DNA of 64,000 bases from Rhodohalobacter sulfatireducens (GCF_022012475.1 NZ_JAKLWS010000026.1:1-64000); one strand, 5' to 3'; shown: positions 1 to 9,865, counted from the stretch's first letter. Made by a program: numbers and translations. Notes: generated by a model not told the origin, from the letters alone.

Positions 1-274
1 TATATCTATATTATAATAGTACACTCTGGAAAATCTTATCCCCCGACTCACTCAAACAATCTGTTTATGTCTGTCTTTCAATATGTTTAAAGAACAAAAA
101 CGGACATGTTTTAAACCAACAATTGTTGGCGTTTCACATCCGCGAAAGGATTACAAATATAGGGGTAGTCAGTGCCAAATGTCAACCAATTTCCCAGTAT
201 TTTTTCTAAAAAAATTTCTTATTTAACAGCATAATGGAGTAAGTGTAGAATAGCCAGTAAGATAACCCCCGACC
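1..274. other. non-coding left edge, no gene seen
   Basis: AT-rich stretch downstream of the minus-strand transporter gene. I see no credible ORF or tRNA. A 14-base perfect palindrome (ccaacaattgttgg) lies at 116-129; its role is unknown. Whatever lies to the left is outside the window. Confidence 0.5.
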
Positions 275-1048
275 TTATGATTTGAATAATTTATAACCTT
301 CCGGATCTTCATCATAATCTTTAAAAAACCACACTGCAGCGTATACAATTGGAGTGTCAAATAGAGCAAACAGAAATTTAAAGAGGTAAGAGTTAATAAT
401 TAGAATTCCCAACAGGTAAAGATTCGTAATATTATCACCAAGGTTCCCTGAAAAGTAGAGAATACTTAATATTGCCGTACTATCAACCAACTGGCTGAAC
501 ATTGTGGAACCATTGTTGCGAATCCAGAGATAATTCCCCTTTGTAACTCGTTTCCAAAAATGAAATAAACGCACATCTACTGACTGAGCAATCAGATAAG
601 CAATCATACTGGAGATTGTATTTGCAATCACAAAATCATAAACACCCTCAAATAAATTCAGCCCACCGCTAACACCATATGTGTTTGGGAACCAATGTCC
701 CACGCTCATCAGAAATAGCATATACATGTTCATAAAGAAGCCAATCCAAACCACCATCTGAGCTTTCTTTCGTCCAAATAGTTCCGAAATCAGGTCTGTT
801 ACCAGGAATGTAAACGGATAAGCCACTAACCCCACGGGTATACTCATCGTATATGTTTTTCCATCTCTGACAAGTGATGGAGTAATTGACCGCAACCATG
901 CAGGCATTTCAAACGAAAAAATAGTTATGAACTTTGTTGTTCCCACAATATTCCCAAATACCAGGGCCGTTATGAAAATACCCGTTAAACAAAGAAAAAG
1001 GATATCTCGCTTTTGTGGATTTGATTTTCGTATTGAATTCAACGTCAT
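275..1048 (-). CDS. yhhQ: queuosine precursor transporter, YhhQ/VUT family
   Basis: A 257-residue hydrophobic inner-membrane protein with about six membrane segments. The family (DUF165/VUT, YhhQ) imports queuosine precursors such as preQ0/preQ1 for tRNA modification. Family features seen are the start of the first membrane helix near residue 20 with its GNIVGTTK loop, and the segment PFTFLVTDLISELFGRKKA near residues 77-95, which is the most conserved part of the family. Length is normal. The gene diverges from the TetR gene at 1129 with about 80 bases between. Whether the substrate is preQ0, preQ1 or queuine cannot be told from sequence. Confidence 0.9.
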   Translation of the reverse strand: MTLNSIRKSNPQKRDILFLCLTGIFITALVFGNIVGTTKFITIFSFEMPAWLRSITPSLVRDGKTYTMSIPVGLVAYPFTFLVTDLISELFGRKKAQMVVWIGFFMNMYMLFLMSVGHWFPNTYGVSGGLNLFEGVYDFVIANTISSMIAYLIAQSVDVRLFHFWKRVTKGNYLWIRNNGSTMFSQLVDSTAILSILYFSGNLGDNITNLYLLGILIINSYLFKFLFALFDTPIVYAAVWFFKDYDEDPEGYKLFKS

Positions 1049-1085
1049 GTGAACCTTTCAATAGTAGAAATTGGTTATAAGCTAC

Positions 1086-1134
1086 AGAACTATGGATGCT
1101 TCAATGCCGTTCAAAAATATTTAGAACTATGGAT
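1086..1134 (+). promoter_or_regulatory. 12-bp direct repeat around the TetR gene start
   Basis: The sequence agaactatggat occurs at 1086-1097 and again at 1123-1134, so the start context of the TetR gene is duplicated 37 bases upstream. The first copy opens a 10-codon ORF (1092-1124) that stops just before the second ATG at 1129. It may be a small leader ORF, a local duplication or an operator pair. Function is unproven. Confidence 0.3.
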
Positions 1135-1800
1135 AAACAGACAAAAAAGAAAATTAAAATCAGTGAAACTGCAGCGAGAAAATATATAGAAAATAATCGC
1201 TTTACCATTCAGTCACTTGCAAAGGAACTGGATATGGAGTCTTCTGAAATCTTCGAACTTTTTCCCAACAGAAAATCAATACTGCTCTATTTTTATGAAT
1301 CCAGAATACTGATCTACAAAGATCAGACAAAATCGATTGATGGCTATTCTGATTTCACATTGAGTGAAAAGTTAAGCAACCTCTTTCTCTCACTACTTGA
1401 TGAATTTTTAGAGTTCAGAGAGTTTGTTTTAGATACGTATCAAAAATTTATAGTTCAAAGTCCATTTGATACATTGTTTAAAAAGGGGTTTAAAAAAGAG
1501 CTCAACATGATTTTTGCTTCCGATAATCATATCTCTGCTTCAGCATCCTTTTTCGTGAACGGCTTCTTATATAAAACGATCTATTGCCATTATCATGCTT
1601 TGATTCTTTTTTGGGCGAACGACAGTAGCGAAAAATTTGAGCAGAGTTTTGCCCTTGTTGACAAATGGTGTTCACTTATTGAAGAAATATTCTACAACAA
1701 AATTCTGGACAAAGGTTTCGATTTTGGAAAATTCCTGTTCTACAATTCTCCATTTAATCAAGCCTTTTCAAACATCAAAAGTGATGGAGGAAAATCGTAA
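1129..1800 (+). CDS. TetR/AcrR-family transcriptional regulator
   Basis: About 223 residues from the ATG at 1129. An alternative ATG at 1096 would add 11 residues, but the first codons of the domain (MDKQTKKKIKIS) fit the later start. The N-terminus has the TetR helix-turn-helix pattern: helices around residues 8-45 with the SLAKELDMESSEIFELFPNRKSILLYFYE-type signature (two halves near residues 22-34 and 36-50). The rest is an all-helical ligand domain with no recognised relative. Its stop codon directly abuts the ATG of the ABC1-like kinase gene, so the two are almost certainly co-transcribed and the regulator probably controls this pair. Confidence 0.85.
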   Translation: MDKQTKKKIKISETAARKYIENNRFTIQSLAKELDMESSEIFELFPNRKSILLYFYESRILIYKDQTKSIDGYSDFTLSEKLSNLFLSLLDEFLEFREFVLDTYQKFIVQSPFDTLFKKGFKKELNMIFASDNHISASASFFVNGFLYKTIYCHYHALILFWANDSSEKFEQSFALVDKWCSLIEEIFYNKILDKGFDFGKFLFYNSPFNQAFSNIKSDGGKS

Positions 1801-3129
1801 ATGACAGATTTTCCATCATCGAAATATGAACGGGGTAAGATTTTTGCCAAAACGGGACTTAAGGTTGGCAAGAATTATGCTTCTCATTACTTAAAGACAC
1901 TTACGGGCCGTAAATCTGAAAAAGCTGATGTTAACAAAAAAACTGCAGAGGATGTGTTTGGTGAGTTCACAAACTTGCGTGGAACTGCTTTAAAGATTGC
2001 CCAAACTTTTAGTATTGACCAGGGATTTCTGCCCGAAGAGTTTACTGAGGTTATGACCCAGGCACAGTATAGTGTGCCGCCCATAAACCGATCGCTCGTG
2101 AGGTCAATCATCAGGAGAGAGCTAGGAAAGTACCCGGAGCAGATATTTGATGAATTCAACTCGGAAGCTTTAGCAGCTGCGTCGATCGGACAGGTTCATA
2201 AAGCCCGCCTTTCTAATGGTCAACCCGTAGCTATCAAAATTCAATATCCGGGAGTTCGGGACACAATTTCATCTGATATCTCTCTCGCGGGATCCATTTT
2301 TAAACGGCTTGCCAAAAATGGAGATCAGTTTGATGATTACATCGCCGAGATTGAATCAACCCTGATGAAAGAGACTGATTATATTGAGGAAGGTAAATCG
2401 ATAAATCGATTTCATGAGCGCTTTGCCTCCAATGGCATCGTTACCCCAGAATGGATTCCTGAATTATCTACTGAGAGAGTCCTGACTATGAGTTTTATAG
2501 AAGGACACCACTTAAAAGAGTTTTTGGAAACTGATCCCCCACAGGAAGAAAGAAACCACTTTGGACAGTTGCTTTGGGACTTTTTCCATCAACAGATAAG
2601 AGACAGAAGTGAAATTCACGCGGATACACACCCCGGAAATTTTATTTTCACCCCGGATAAAAAATTAGGTGTTGTTGACTACGGTTGTGTGAAATCATTC
2701 CCGGAAGAGTTTTTCATCAATTACCTGAAATTGTTGCCTGTTCACCTTCAAAGAGATGAAGAGGAGATCATAAGGTTATATAAAGAGTTGGATGTTTTGA
2801 AGGCGGATCCTGAGAACAACAAATCGGAAAAAGCTATTTATGAATTTTGCAAGAATTACGGTTACACATTTGCACTGCCCTACATAGAGGATGAATTCAA
2901 CTTCGGAGATTCAGAATATAAACGAATAATGGCAGGTTATACGAAGAATGCGCCCATTACAAATGGCCCTCGTGGTAGTAAACATTTTATTTTTACCACA
3001 AGAGTTCACCTCGGTCTTTACCATTTCTTAATGAAACTAAAGGCCGTTGTTAATACAAAACAGTCCAGAGAAATTGTTGATGAAGTGATCAGCGAATTTC
3101 ATAATGAACAAAAAGAAGCATATTCATAA
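1801..3129 (+). CDS. ABC1/AarF (UbiB/COQ8-like) atypical kinase
   Basis: A 442-residue member of the ABC1/ADCK family, atypical protein-kinase-like proteins linked to quinone or lipid metabolism. Visible motifs in order: RGTALKIAQ near residues 60-68 (the KxGQ motif with Ala instead of Gly), the alanine-rich ATP loop ALAAASIGQVHKA near 122-134, the lysine strand VAIKIQYPG near 142-150, the catalytic loop HADTHPGNF near 273-281 and the metal-binding VVDYG near 291-295. No transmembrane helices are obvious at the C-terminus, unlike E. coli UbiB. It starts one base after the TetR stop, forming a two-gene operon. The substrate is unknown; a stress- or lipid-linked role is only an inference. Confidence 0.88.
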   Translation: MTDFPSSKYERGKIFAKTGLKVGKNYASHYLKTLTGRKSEKADVNKKTAEDVFGEFTNLRGTALKIAQTFSIDQGFLPEEFTEVMTQAQYSVPPINRSLVRSIIRRELGKYPEQIFDEFNSEALAAASIGQVHKARLSNGQPVAIKIQYPGVRDTISSDISLAGSIFKRLAKNGDQFDDYIAEIESTLMKETDYIEEGKSINRFHERFASNGIVTPEWIPELSTERVLTMSFIEGHHLKEFLETDPPQEERNHFGQLLWDFFHQQIRDRSEIHADTHPGNFIFTPDKKLGVVDYGCVKSFPEEFFINYLKLLPVHLQRDEEEIIRLYKELDVLKADPENNKSEKAIYEFCKNYGYTFALPYIEDEFNFGDSEYKRIMAGYTKNAPITNGPRGSKHFIFTTRVHLGLYHFLMKLKAVVNTKQSREIVDEVISEFHNEQKEAYS

Positions 3130-3179
3130 TAAAAGTTCCGGATTCCTTTTTGATTTCTGAAAGAGCAGTTCCAATGAAC

Positions 3180-3204
3180 TACCCCGTCTGCTTGCAGCGG
3201 GGTA
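3180..3204 (+). terminator. hairpin after TetR-ABC1 operon, possible terminator
   Basis: A 7-bp perfect GC-rich stem (taccccg / cggggta) with an 11-base loop lies about 50 bases after the ABC1 stop codon. The following tract (tcaatttataa) is only weakly T-rich, so termination is plausible but not strong. Confidence 0.4.
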
Positions 3205-3251
3205 TCAATTTATAATCCAAATCGTTTCTACAAATTTGAACTTATTATAAA

Positions 3252-3497
3252 GTGTCCCCCTTTCCCCGAAGGGATCCCTTTTGGAGAAGGGGGCAATGGG
3301 GGATGATCAATGATGTCTCAAACCCAAAATTTGGATAAGCTTCAAAACGTAGTGGGTCGTCTCCAAACTCACTCTGCCTGTCTTCCGAAGCCTTGGGCGC
3401 AGGCGGGCCTGTCTTCCGAAGCTTCAGCGCAGGCAGGTTCGCTTCCCCCTTCGACCTGTGCACCGAAGCCTTAGGCGTAGGATGTAAGGGGGATTTT
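3252..3497. repeat. compound inverted-repeat element with three ~30-bp hairpin units
   Basis: The outer parts are G/C tracts in inverted orientation (gtccccctttcccc on the left, gtaagggggattttt on the right), like those of the element at 49292-49423. Inside are three near-identical units at 3376-3407, 3408-3437 and 3454-3484, each of the form ctgtcttccgaagc...gcgcaggcagg. The 18 bases at 3416-3433 recur exactly, inverted, at 51587-51604. The whole 3130-3690 gap holds no convincing gene. Confidence 0.65.
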
Positions 3498-3690
3498 TTT
3501 CTTTACCGACCCAGAGAGTCTGGGAATTAAACCACTTATGATTAAATAAATCTTTTGAGCTGAATATTCGTGATAAATTTTGGTCGAATTCGACTCATCT
3601 TCATTAACTGCTCTCAATTATATTACATATTTTAGATTTACTAAGTGCCCCTAAACAATTGTATTTTCTACTCTAATTGAGAACCAATCC

Positions 3691-4188
3691 ATGTTTCCAA
3701 TGAGTTACAGGCCTACATTATTACTAATTTGTCTATTTGTATTTACGAGTTGCTCTTCAAATCCCGGTACAAATGTTTACCAGGGGAAAAAAATTGAGAT
3801 AGATTATCGTTTCGCCGAGAATATACAAGACCAGAGCTGGGTAAAAGTTGATACGATAGAATTTCGACATGAAAGAGATCGCAGAGTAGCTGAAAATTCT
3901 GAGTTCATTTTACCAACCAGCGAAATTGTTCTTGACTCTTTAGAAACAGGACGAACTTTACGAACTAGGTCCAGCAGTAATTCAATACCAATGTATTTAT
4001 CTCGTGCTTTTGCATTGATAAATATATCTTCAAATGATGATGCAAAAAATACTGTAACCTATGTAGTTCCGGATCCAAGTATTGCTTCTGTTACAGGTAA
4101 ATTTGTGGTTCAGAAGAGTGATTCATCTTTAGTAAGGATTGAAGTGCCAAAAGGGTATCCAGCTGATGTGAATGTTTTGATTGATTGA
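3691..4188 (+). CDS. small lipoprotein of unknown function
   Basis: 165 residues beginning with a lipoprotein signal peptide: a hydrophobic run at residues 9-18 and a lipobox-like TSC with the lipidated Cys at position 21. ATG at 3700 (residue 4) is an equally good start. The mature part is polar and probably beta-rich with no recognised domain, and ends in alternating hydrophobic strands (TVTYVVPD, GKFVVQ, VRIEVPK). The gene stands alone between two non-coding stretches. I do not recognise a family; a cell-envelope location is the only supported inference. Confidence 0.7.
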   Translation: MFPMSYRPTLLLICLFVFTSCSSNPGTNVYQGKKIEIDYRFAENIQDQSWVKVDTIEFRHERDRRVAENSEFILPTSEIVLDSLETGRTLRTRSSSNSIPMYLSRAFALINISSNDDAKNTVTYVVPDPSIASVTGKFVVQKSDSSLVRIEVPKGYPADVNVLID

Positions 4189-4400
4189 ACGAGTTTACCT
4201 TTTAAATACCTTCGAAACGTCTGTAGGTTTTTGAAATGTTCTGAATTAGTGACCCTATGACCCTTGATTGAATTGTGACCGATGCAATCGGGACCATAGC
4301 CACTTCCAGGTCATTTCTACTGCTTAGCGGCATCAGCACTGATGAAATTACTACTTACTATTTCAAGATAGATTACTGAATGACAAAAGATCCCCCAATA

Positions 4401-4440
4401 AAAAAAGCCTCCACTATCTAAAGTGGAGGCTTATTTATTT
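4401..4440 (-). terminator. strong hairpin terminator for the SusC1-SusD1 operon
   Basis: A 9-bp perfect stem (gcctccact / agtggaggc, 4407-4415 with 4422-4430) with a 6-base loop, flanked by an A-run on the left and a T-rich tract on the right. It can act in both directions. It lies 15 bases beyond the SusD1 stop codon and most likely ends that transcript. Confidence 0.85.
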
Positions 4441-4454
4441 TAGAATTTTACGTT

Positions 4455-6233
4455 CTAAAAATTTCGCTTTGGCTTAGGACCAACATTTGTTGGATTGATT
4501 TCACCACCTTCACCTTTTCTAAAGATTTTTGGTCCGTACATTTCACTGTCGGCCTGAGTCATATTACTGAATCCAGCAGTTTTCGCCGGTGAACTTAAGA
4601 GCTGTTTCCAGCTATTCGCTCCATCAGCGGTACCCTCTTCTGAAGTATTTTCAGCTCCACCAAATGTGTAGTACGAAGCTCCTGTAATCTCAAGTTCCTG
4701 ACCAGGAATTGGATAATGAAGTGCAGTACCTGCCTGTAACATGTCGTGTCGCCGCATGAAGAACCATTCAGTACCAATACCTGCGATCATATAAAGTTCT
4801 ACAGAGTATTCTGTAAGCAATGCTGTTTGGAATTCAGCAACGGATGCGTCGGGGGCAATTGTATTACCACCAGACATTGATTGCTCTTCAGCAAGAATAT
4901 ATCCATTCTGTACAGCTGGAAGATCAATAGAAAAAGTAGTCGTTCCAGTTCCAAACGGGCTATTGTTGAGGATTGTTGCCGCTTCAGCAGCATTACCTGA
5001 CATCAGGTTAGCCTCTGCTCGTAAATATTCGATCTCGGAGGATGTCATATAAACAACTGGTTGACCCGTTTGACCCCAGTTATTACCACCAAACATTCGA
5101 ATACTCCAGTAGTTTGTAAAAATGGATCGATTACGTGTTGGATTCAAGAATCCGAAATTCGTGGTGTACACATAGTATCCAATTCTTGGATCTTCACTTT
5201 CAGCGGGTGCTAATACATCAGGTGCGGCAGGATAATTTGCTGGATAACTGTTATCCAACAATTTAATCACTTTAAGATCTGTCGGCAGATAACCGGCACC
5301 GGTATCGATTCCACCGGCAATCAAGAAGCCGCTCCAGTCTGCTAAGTTATTATAGAATACAAAGGGTCCTACACCGGAAGCCGTAAAGTCTAACATTGCT
5401 CCGCCATCAGCAGCATTAGGACCACCAAGTCCGGCATTCGCATATGTTAAGACTCGATTCCAGTCCATGCTCGCAGCTTCAGAAGCTGTTCGTGCCTCAC
5501 TTGCTGCAATTCTCGCAGCCATTGAATTCGCAATCACTTTAAACTGCTGAATATTCCAGCTGTCACCGGTTGGGAGATAGTCCCAAGTAAAATCAGAAAC
5601 TCCGTCAGCTAGTGTCATAGCCTGCTCGATATCAGCTAACCCGGCATTGATCAACTCGGTGTATGAAACGGTTTCTAATTGTGTCAGATCCGTATCGGGA
5701 TTTACGATATATCCTTGATCATAAACGGCTCCAAGGTAACCGCGAGAAATACCTCGTAAAAAGTAAGCACTCGCAAGCATTTTTTGGGAAACATCAACAC
5801 CGTCAACAACTAAAGTTTGACCATCTATCTCAATTTGCTGAATAATGGTATTTGCAGTAGATACCCCCGAATTGAATGTACTCCAGGGAGCATAGAAAAC
5901 ATCAGCATCAGCATAGGTTGTTCTGTTATTCAGCCTCAACCTGGGCTCTTCTGCAAAATCCCAGAATGAGAAGAAAGCATTGGTTGATGTCATTTGATCG
6001 GAAAGTCCATTCATATGAACTCCGTAGACATTTGTAATTTCGAAGAATACGTCCGCCGTACTCCCAGCTAAGAGATTTTGTACGTCTGCATCTTCGGCCA
6101 ACGCTCGTTCACGATCCGGATCGTTTTGATTCTCTACATCTAAATCAGCAAGACTTAGATCCTCACAACTGCTAATGGCCAGTGCCACAATCAGAAGCGA
6201 TACAATAAACTTCAATTTATTTAAGTATGTCAT
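4455..6233 (-). CDS. SusD/RagB-family outer-membrane lipoprotein
   Basis: A 592-residue SusD-like nutrient-binding lipoprotein. The signal peptide ends in a lipobox with Cys at residue 23 (AISSC), so it is anchored on the cell surface. The mature N-terminus carries the ENQNDPD stretch typical of SusD proteins, followed by the TPR-like helical region (for example SAYFLRGISRGYLGAVYD near residues 155-175). Family members cap a SusC TonB-dependent channel and deliver oligosaccharides, peptides or other large ligands. It lies 31 bases after the SusC gene, the usual pairing. No glycoside hydrolase is adjacent, so the ligand cannot be inferred. Confidence 0.93.
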   Translation of the reverse strand: MTYLNKLKFIVSLLIVALAISSCEDLSLADLDVENQNDPDRERALAEDADVQNLLAGSTADVFFEITNVYGVHMNGLSDQMTSTNAFFSFWDFAEEPRLRLNNRTTYADADVFYAPWSTFNSGVSTANTIIQQIEIDGQTLVVDGVDVSQKMLASAYFLRGISRGYLGAVYDQGYIVNPDTDLTQLETVSYTELINAGLADIEQAMTLADGVSDFTWDYLPTGDSWNIQQFKVIANSMAARIAASEARTASEAASMDWNRVLTYANAGLGGPNAADGGAMLDFTASGVGPFVFYNNLADWSGFLIAGGIDTGAGYLPTDLKVIKLLDNSYPANYPAAPDVLAPAESEDPRIGYYVYTTNFGFLNPTRNRSIFTNYWSIRMFGGNNWGQTGQPVVYMTSSEIEYLRAEANLMSGNAAEAATILNNSPFGTGTTTFSIDLPAVQNGYILAEEQSMSGGNTIAPDASVAEFQTALLTEYSVELYMIAGIGTEWFFMRRHDMLQAGTALHYPIPGQELEITGASYYTFGGAENTSEEGTADGANSWKQLLSSPAKTAGFSNMTQADSEMYGPKIFRKGEGGEINPTNVGPKPKRNF

Positions 6234-6264
6234 AGCTATATATAAAGTTTAGCTTAGAATTTTT

Positions 6265-9200
6265 TTAGAATCGGACCTGTACAGTTCCACTAAATGTCCG
6301 GTAGTTTGGATAGGCATATTCATCAAGCCTAAAGTTCGTTGCGTTCGTTCTCAATGCAACTTCTGGATCCCAACCGGTATAATCTGTAAATGTCAACAGA
6401 TTACGACCTGTAACCGATACTTTAATTTCATCAATCGCACCGGCGAGTGAACCCAGTATTTCCGGTCCAAACGTATAAGAAACTGCCACTTCACGAAGCT
6501 TCACATAACTTGCGTCTTCAACAAAGTAAGATGATGCGTTACTTAAGTTATAGATAGCAGATGATGCATCATTGTATGTTGGATCGAAGCCTTGTTCGGC
6601 GAACTTCTCAAAATCAGCGTGACGAGCATTAAAGTAGAGCAACTGTTTGGTGTAATTGTAAACATCTCCACCACTTACCATATCTAACAGTGCATATACT
6701 CCGAAACCTTTATACCTGAAATTAGCGGATACACCCGTTTTAAAGTCAGGAACAGTATCACCTATCTTCGTTGAAGACGGCTCGCCACTGTCGTCGGCCT
6801 GGTAAATTACCTGCTCATCAGGAGTTCCGTGAGTTCCGGCAGGAATTACATATCCGTGCTGGTTCACTTCAAAGTCGTTCGCTGTGATCGATCCATCACC
6901 GTTCACATCCATACCACCCGGATTGATGACTTCTCCATCAACAACTGTTAAATCATTTACAGAAGTAAGAACCTTGTTACCATACATGGCGCCATAAGAT
7001 TCTCCCTCCTCAACTCTAAACAGTGGTAAGGCAGCTGCAGCAAGGTCTCTGGTGAATGGCGGTACATCTCCAAGGTCTGTAATTTCCTGAGAATATGTAT
7101 CCCAACTGAGGTTCAATGCCAAAGACATGTCTCGCTTATTAATAATTTGGCCGCTCAATGCAAATTCAAGAGAGCTGGACTCAATTTCACCTATGTTTTG
7201 CCACTGTGTAGTAAAACCAGCCACACTTGATAACGGTACAGGAAGATAGTCGTCCGTTACATTTGTAAGAGCATAATTTGCCTCGAAGTTAAATCGATTT
7301 AAAAATGCAATATTGGTACCAAATTCAATCTCGCCAACAGTAGATGGCTTAATCTCATTATTACCAAGAACGTCCGGTGAAATACCTGTTGAAGTCGCGC
7401 TGTATGTTTCATACTGCGCCTCAAAAGGAGGACGGTTTCCTGAGGTTCCGTAAGATGCTCGAACTTTCCATTCATTTATATTCGGGAGTTCGAAATCTTC
7501 AGTGATTCGATAAGCCAATGAACCACGGAAGTATGTTTGCCATCTTTCTTCAGAACCGAAGAGTGAAGATCCGTCACGACGAATCAAACCACTGGCAATA
7601 ATTTTGTCTTGATAATCTACATCAAGATTTAAGAAAAAGTTCTCTGCTCGAATATCTTCCTGATATGAATCAATTCCATAAGTATCGTTGGCCAAGGAAC
7701 CAATATCACGAATACCCTGGGTTACGTATTCACTACCTTCTGCTTCAAACCACTCATAACTGCGATTTTCATACAGATATTTCGCAATCGCTCGTACATT
7801 AATGTCCTCATAGCTTTGATTTGCTTCAAACCAAAACTCTGTCACAGAAGTTGAGTTTTGTGTAGCTCTGCGCCACTCATAACCATCGTTTAAAGTTGCG
7901 TTTGGCGTTGGAGTTTCATAGCCGACAGGGAAAAATTGTTCTCTTTGAAGATAAGATTTATCTAAAGATTGACGAGCGTTCACAGAAATCCACTCAGCTA
8001 AATCGTATTTAAGATTCAATCCAGCAATAATTCGATCTCTGTCGAATGAATATTTTCGATTCTGTGCTACATAAAGAGGATTTTGCCAGTTGGAGCTTTG
8101 AACAGCATAACCGGTTGGGTTATTGGAAAAGTTTCCATCCTCAGATCTTTCGGTCATATCCAGAAATGGTTCTGATGTCAATACAGAATAGAAAAAGTTA
8201 TCGCCTTGTCCCTGTTCCTCACCGGAAAAATCAGGAGTTTCTACATTAATATACGACCCACTAAAACTCGCAGTGAAATTATCACTTGGAATAAAGTCGG
8301 CGTTCACTCTGAAGGTGTTTCTCTTGTAGTCGTCAACGGGTTCCAGAACACCACCCTGTGTCATGTTTTCAAAAGACACCAGGTAGTTAACATTCTCAGA
8401 AGAGTTGGCCAAAGAGAAATAATTTGAGTTATAGGGCTGTCCTGTGAATAACGCGTCAACGTTATCGTATAAAACAGGATATTCATTATCCCATCTGCGA
8501 TCTTCATCGTAATTGTTATAGCTTGGCCATTCTACTATGTACTGTCCGGTTTCATCCAAGACATAATCATTTGCATAGGGATGGGTTGTCGCTAATGGAT
8601 AGTCATCTGCAATTTCAGACTGTCCATATTCAGAGCGAATCGTAATTTCCGGTTCATCAACTTTACCAGCGTTTCGCTTTGTAATAATCTGAATTACACC
8701 ATTACCGGCAAGTGATCCGTAAATAGAGGAAGCAGCTGCACCCTTCACAACCTCGATTGACTCAACATCTTCCATATTAATGTCACGAAGACTTCCTGAA
8801 GTAATGACTCCATCTACAATAATGAGTGGAGACTGGTCCCCACTAATGGAGGTAGAACCACGGAGTCGAATATCAGGAGAGCTGGCTGGGTCACCGGAAG
8901 CCTGAACAACCGTTATACCCGGAATTTTTGCTCTCAAAGCATTACCGGGGTCTGTTGCGGGGACCTCGGCAAGTTCTGCTTCACCTACTTTGGAGACAGA
9001 AAAACCTAGTTTAGTTGTTTGAGTTCCTGAACCTACACCGGTAACAACGATCTCCTCAAGACCAAAAATGTCTTGCTGTAGTTCGATGTTTTGATTGACT
9101 GTTGAGTTACCTACCTCTATCTCGTTGGTGTATCTTTGATAACCAACATAGGTAACTGTCAACGTATATGTACCCTCAGGCACATTCAGTATTTCATATT

Positions 9201-9387
9201 CCCCATCTATATTTGTAGATGAGCCCGTTTGCAGTTCTTGTATGACGACATTTACCCCAGGTAAAAGTTCGCCAGTATTTGCATCTGTTACTGTACCCTG
9301 TACTGTTACCTGAGCAATGGCATCAAGCGAAAACAGAAAGGCACATACTAACATAGTCAGTAGCTTATAATTCATATAAGACCTCAT
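6265..9387 (-). CDS. SusC/RagA-family TonB-dependent outer-membrane transporter
   Basis: A 1040-residue SusC-like importer. After a signal peptide ending near AIAQ (residue 26) comes a carboxypeptidase-regulatory-like beta domain (residues ~28-110, with TGELLPGVNVVI and NIDGEYEILNVPEG), then the SusC-specific box EEIVVTG, the plug domain (~120-240, including SPLIIVDGV and the IEVVKGAAASSIYG segment) and a long beta-barrel ending in an aromatic/charged terminus (VQVRF). The ATG four codons inside (MNYKLL) is an alternative start. It pairs with the SusD gene downstream. Its untranslated leader matches that of the second susC gene at 18.7 kb. Confidence 0.95.
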   Translation of the reverse strand: MRSYMNYKLLTMLVCAFLFSLDAIAQVTVQGTVTDANTGELLPGVNVVIQELQTGSSTNIDGEYEILNVPEGTYTLTVTYVGYQRYTNEIEVGNSTVNQNIELQQDIFGLEEIVVTGVGSGTQTTKLGFSVSKVGEAELAEVPATDPGNALRAKIPGITVVQASGDPASSPDIRLRGSTSISGDQSPLIIVDGVITSGSLRDINMEDVESIEVVKGAAASSIYGSLAGNGVIQIITKRNAGKVDEPEITIRSEYGQSEIADDYPLATTHPYANDYVLDETGQYIVEWPSYNNYDEDRRWDNEYPVLYDNVDALFTGQPYNSNYFSLANSSENVNYLVSFENMTQGGVLEPVDDYKRNTFRVNADFIPSDNFTASFSGSYINVETPDFSGEEQGQGDNFFYSVLTSEPFLDMTERSEDGNFSNNPTGYAVQSSNWQNPLYVAQNRKYSFDRDRIIAGLNLKYDLAEWISVNARQSLDKSYLQREQFFPVGYETPTPNATLNDGYEWRRATQNSTSVTEFWFEANQSYEDINVRAIAKYLYENRSYEWFEAEGSEYVTQGIRDIGSLANDTYGIDSYQEDIRAENFFLNLDVDYQDKIIASGLIRRDGSSLFGSEERWQTYFRGSLAYRITEDFELPNINEWKVRASYGTSGNRPPFEAQYETYSATSTGISPDVLGNNEIKPSTVGEIEFGTNIAFLNRFNFEANYALTNVTDDYLPVPLSSVAGFTTQWQNIGEIESSSLEFALSGQIINKRDMSLALNLSWDTYSQEITDLGDVPPFTRDLAAAALPLFRVEEGESYGAMYGNKVLTSVNDLTVVDGEVINPGGMDVNGDGSITANDFEVNQHGYVIPAGTHGTPDEQVIYQADDSGEPSSTKIGDTVPDFKTGVSANFRYKGFGVYALLDMVSGGDVYNYTKQLLYFNARHADFEKFAEQGFDPTYNDASSAIYNLSNASSYFVEDASYVKLREVAVSYTFGPEILGSLAGAIDEIKVSVTGRNLLTFTDYTGWDPEVALRTNATNFRLDEYAYPNYRTFSGTVQVRF

Positions 9388-9465
9388 TTGTTATTGTTTT
9401 GGTTAAGTAGTAAAAGAAGAAGTACCCAAGAAGATTAGCATACCAATTCCTTGGGGAGAGTAGTT
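9388..9465 (-). promoter_or_regulatory. conserved leader upstream of susC1
   Basis: On the minus strand, the ~75 bases before the start codon (gtatgct..., cttcttttact, taaccaaaacaata, aatgaggtct) match the equivalent region of susC2 at 18675-18740 almost base for base, with small indels. Such conservation in non-coding sequence suggests a shared control element or a duplication. The rest of the gap up to 9865 is AT-rich with no gene. Confidence 0.6.
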
Positions 9466-9865
9466 GCGGTTTTTTGAATCGCCTAAAATGTTTTGGTTAA
9501 TGTCCTACGGCAATTATTACTTACTTCAAGCCTTTATTCATACCTACGTGGGCAATTTAGTATATGGGAAAACCCATTTCAACCCAATTGTAAAATTTTT
9601 AAAAAACGCCCTGTTTCGACCTTAACAGCGTTCCAAAAATGTTATAGAAAATAAGAATTTGTAGTTTATTTAAAAAAAATAACTTTTTAAAGAATTATGC
9701 CTAAAAATATTACCTCATTTTGGACCATTGGTATAATTAAAATACTCCAAAATATTAAAAAAATATGCGTAGGTGAATTATCTCATTCTTGTTTAGATAT
9801 GAGCCCTTTTACACTTTTTTAAGAATCTGTCGAAGGAGGCTTTAATCGTTCAAATCCTTTAAAAA

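Noticed and set aside
1-130. End of an rRNA or tRNA operon
   Set aside because: No tRNA or rRNA-like motif could be recognised in these bases.
3245-3463. 72-residue minus-strand ORF
   Set aside because: It lies in an inverted-repeat element with low-complexity translation; no family resemblance.
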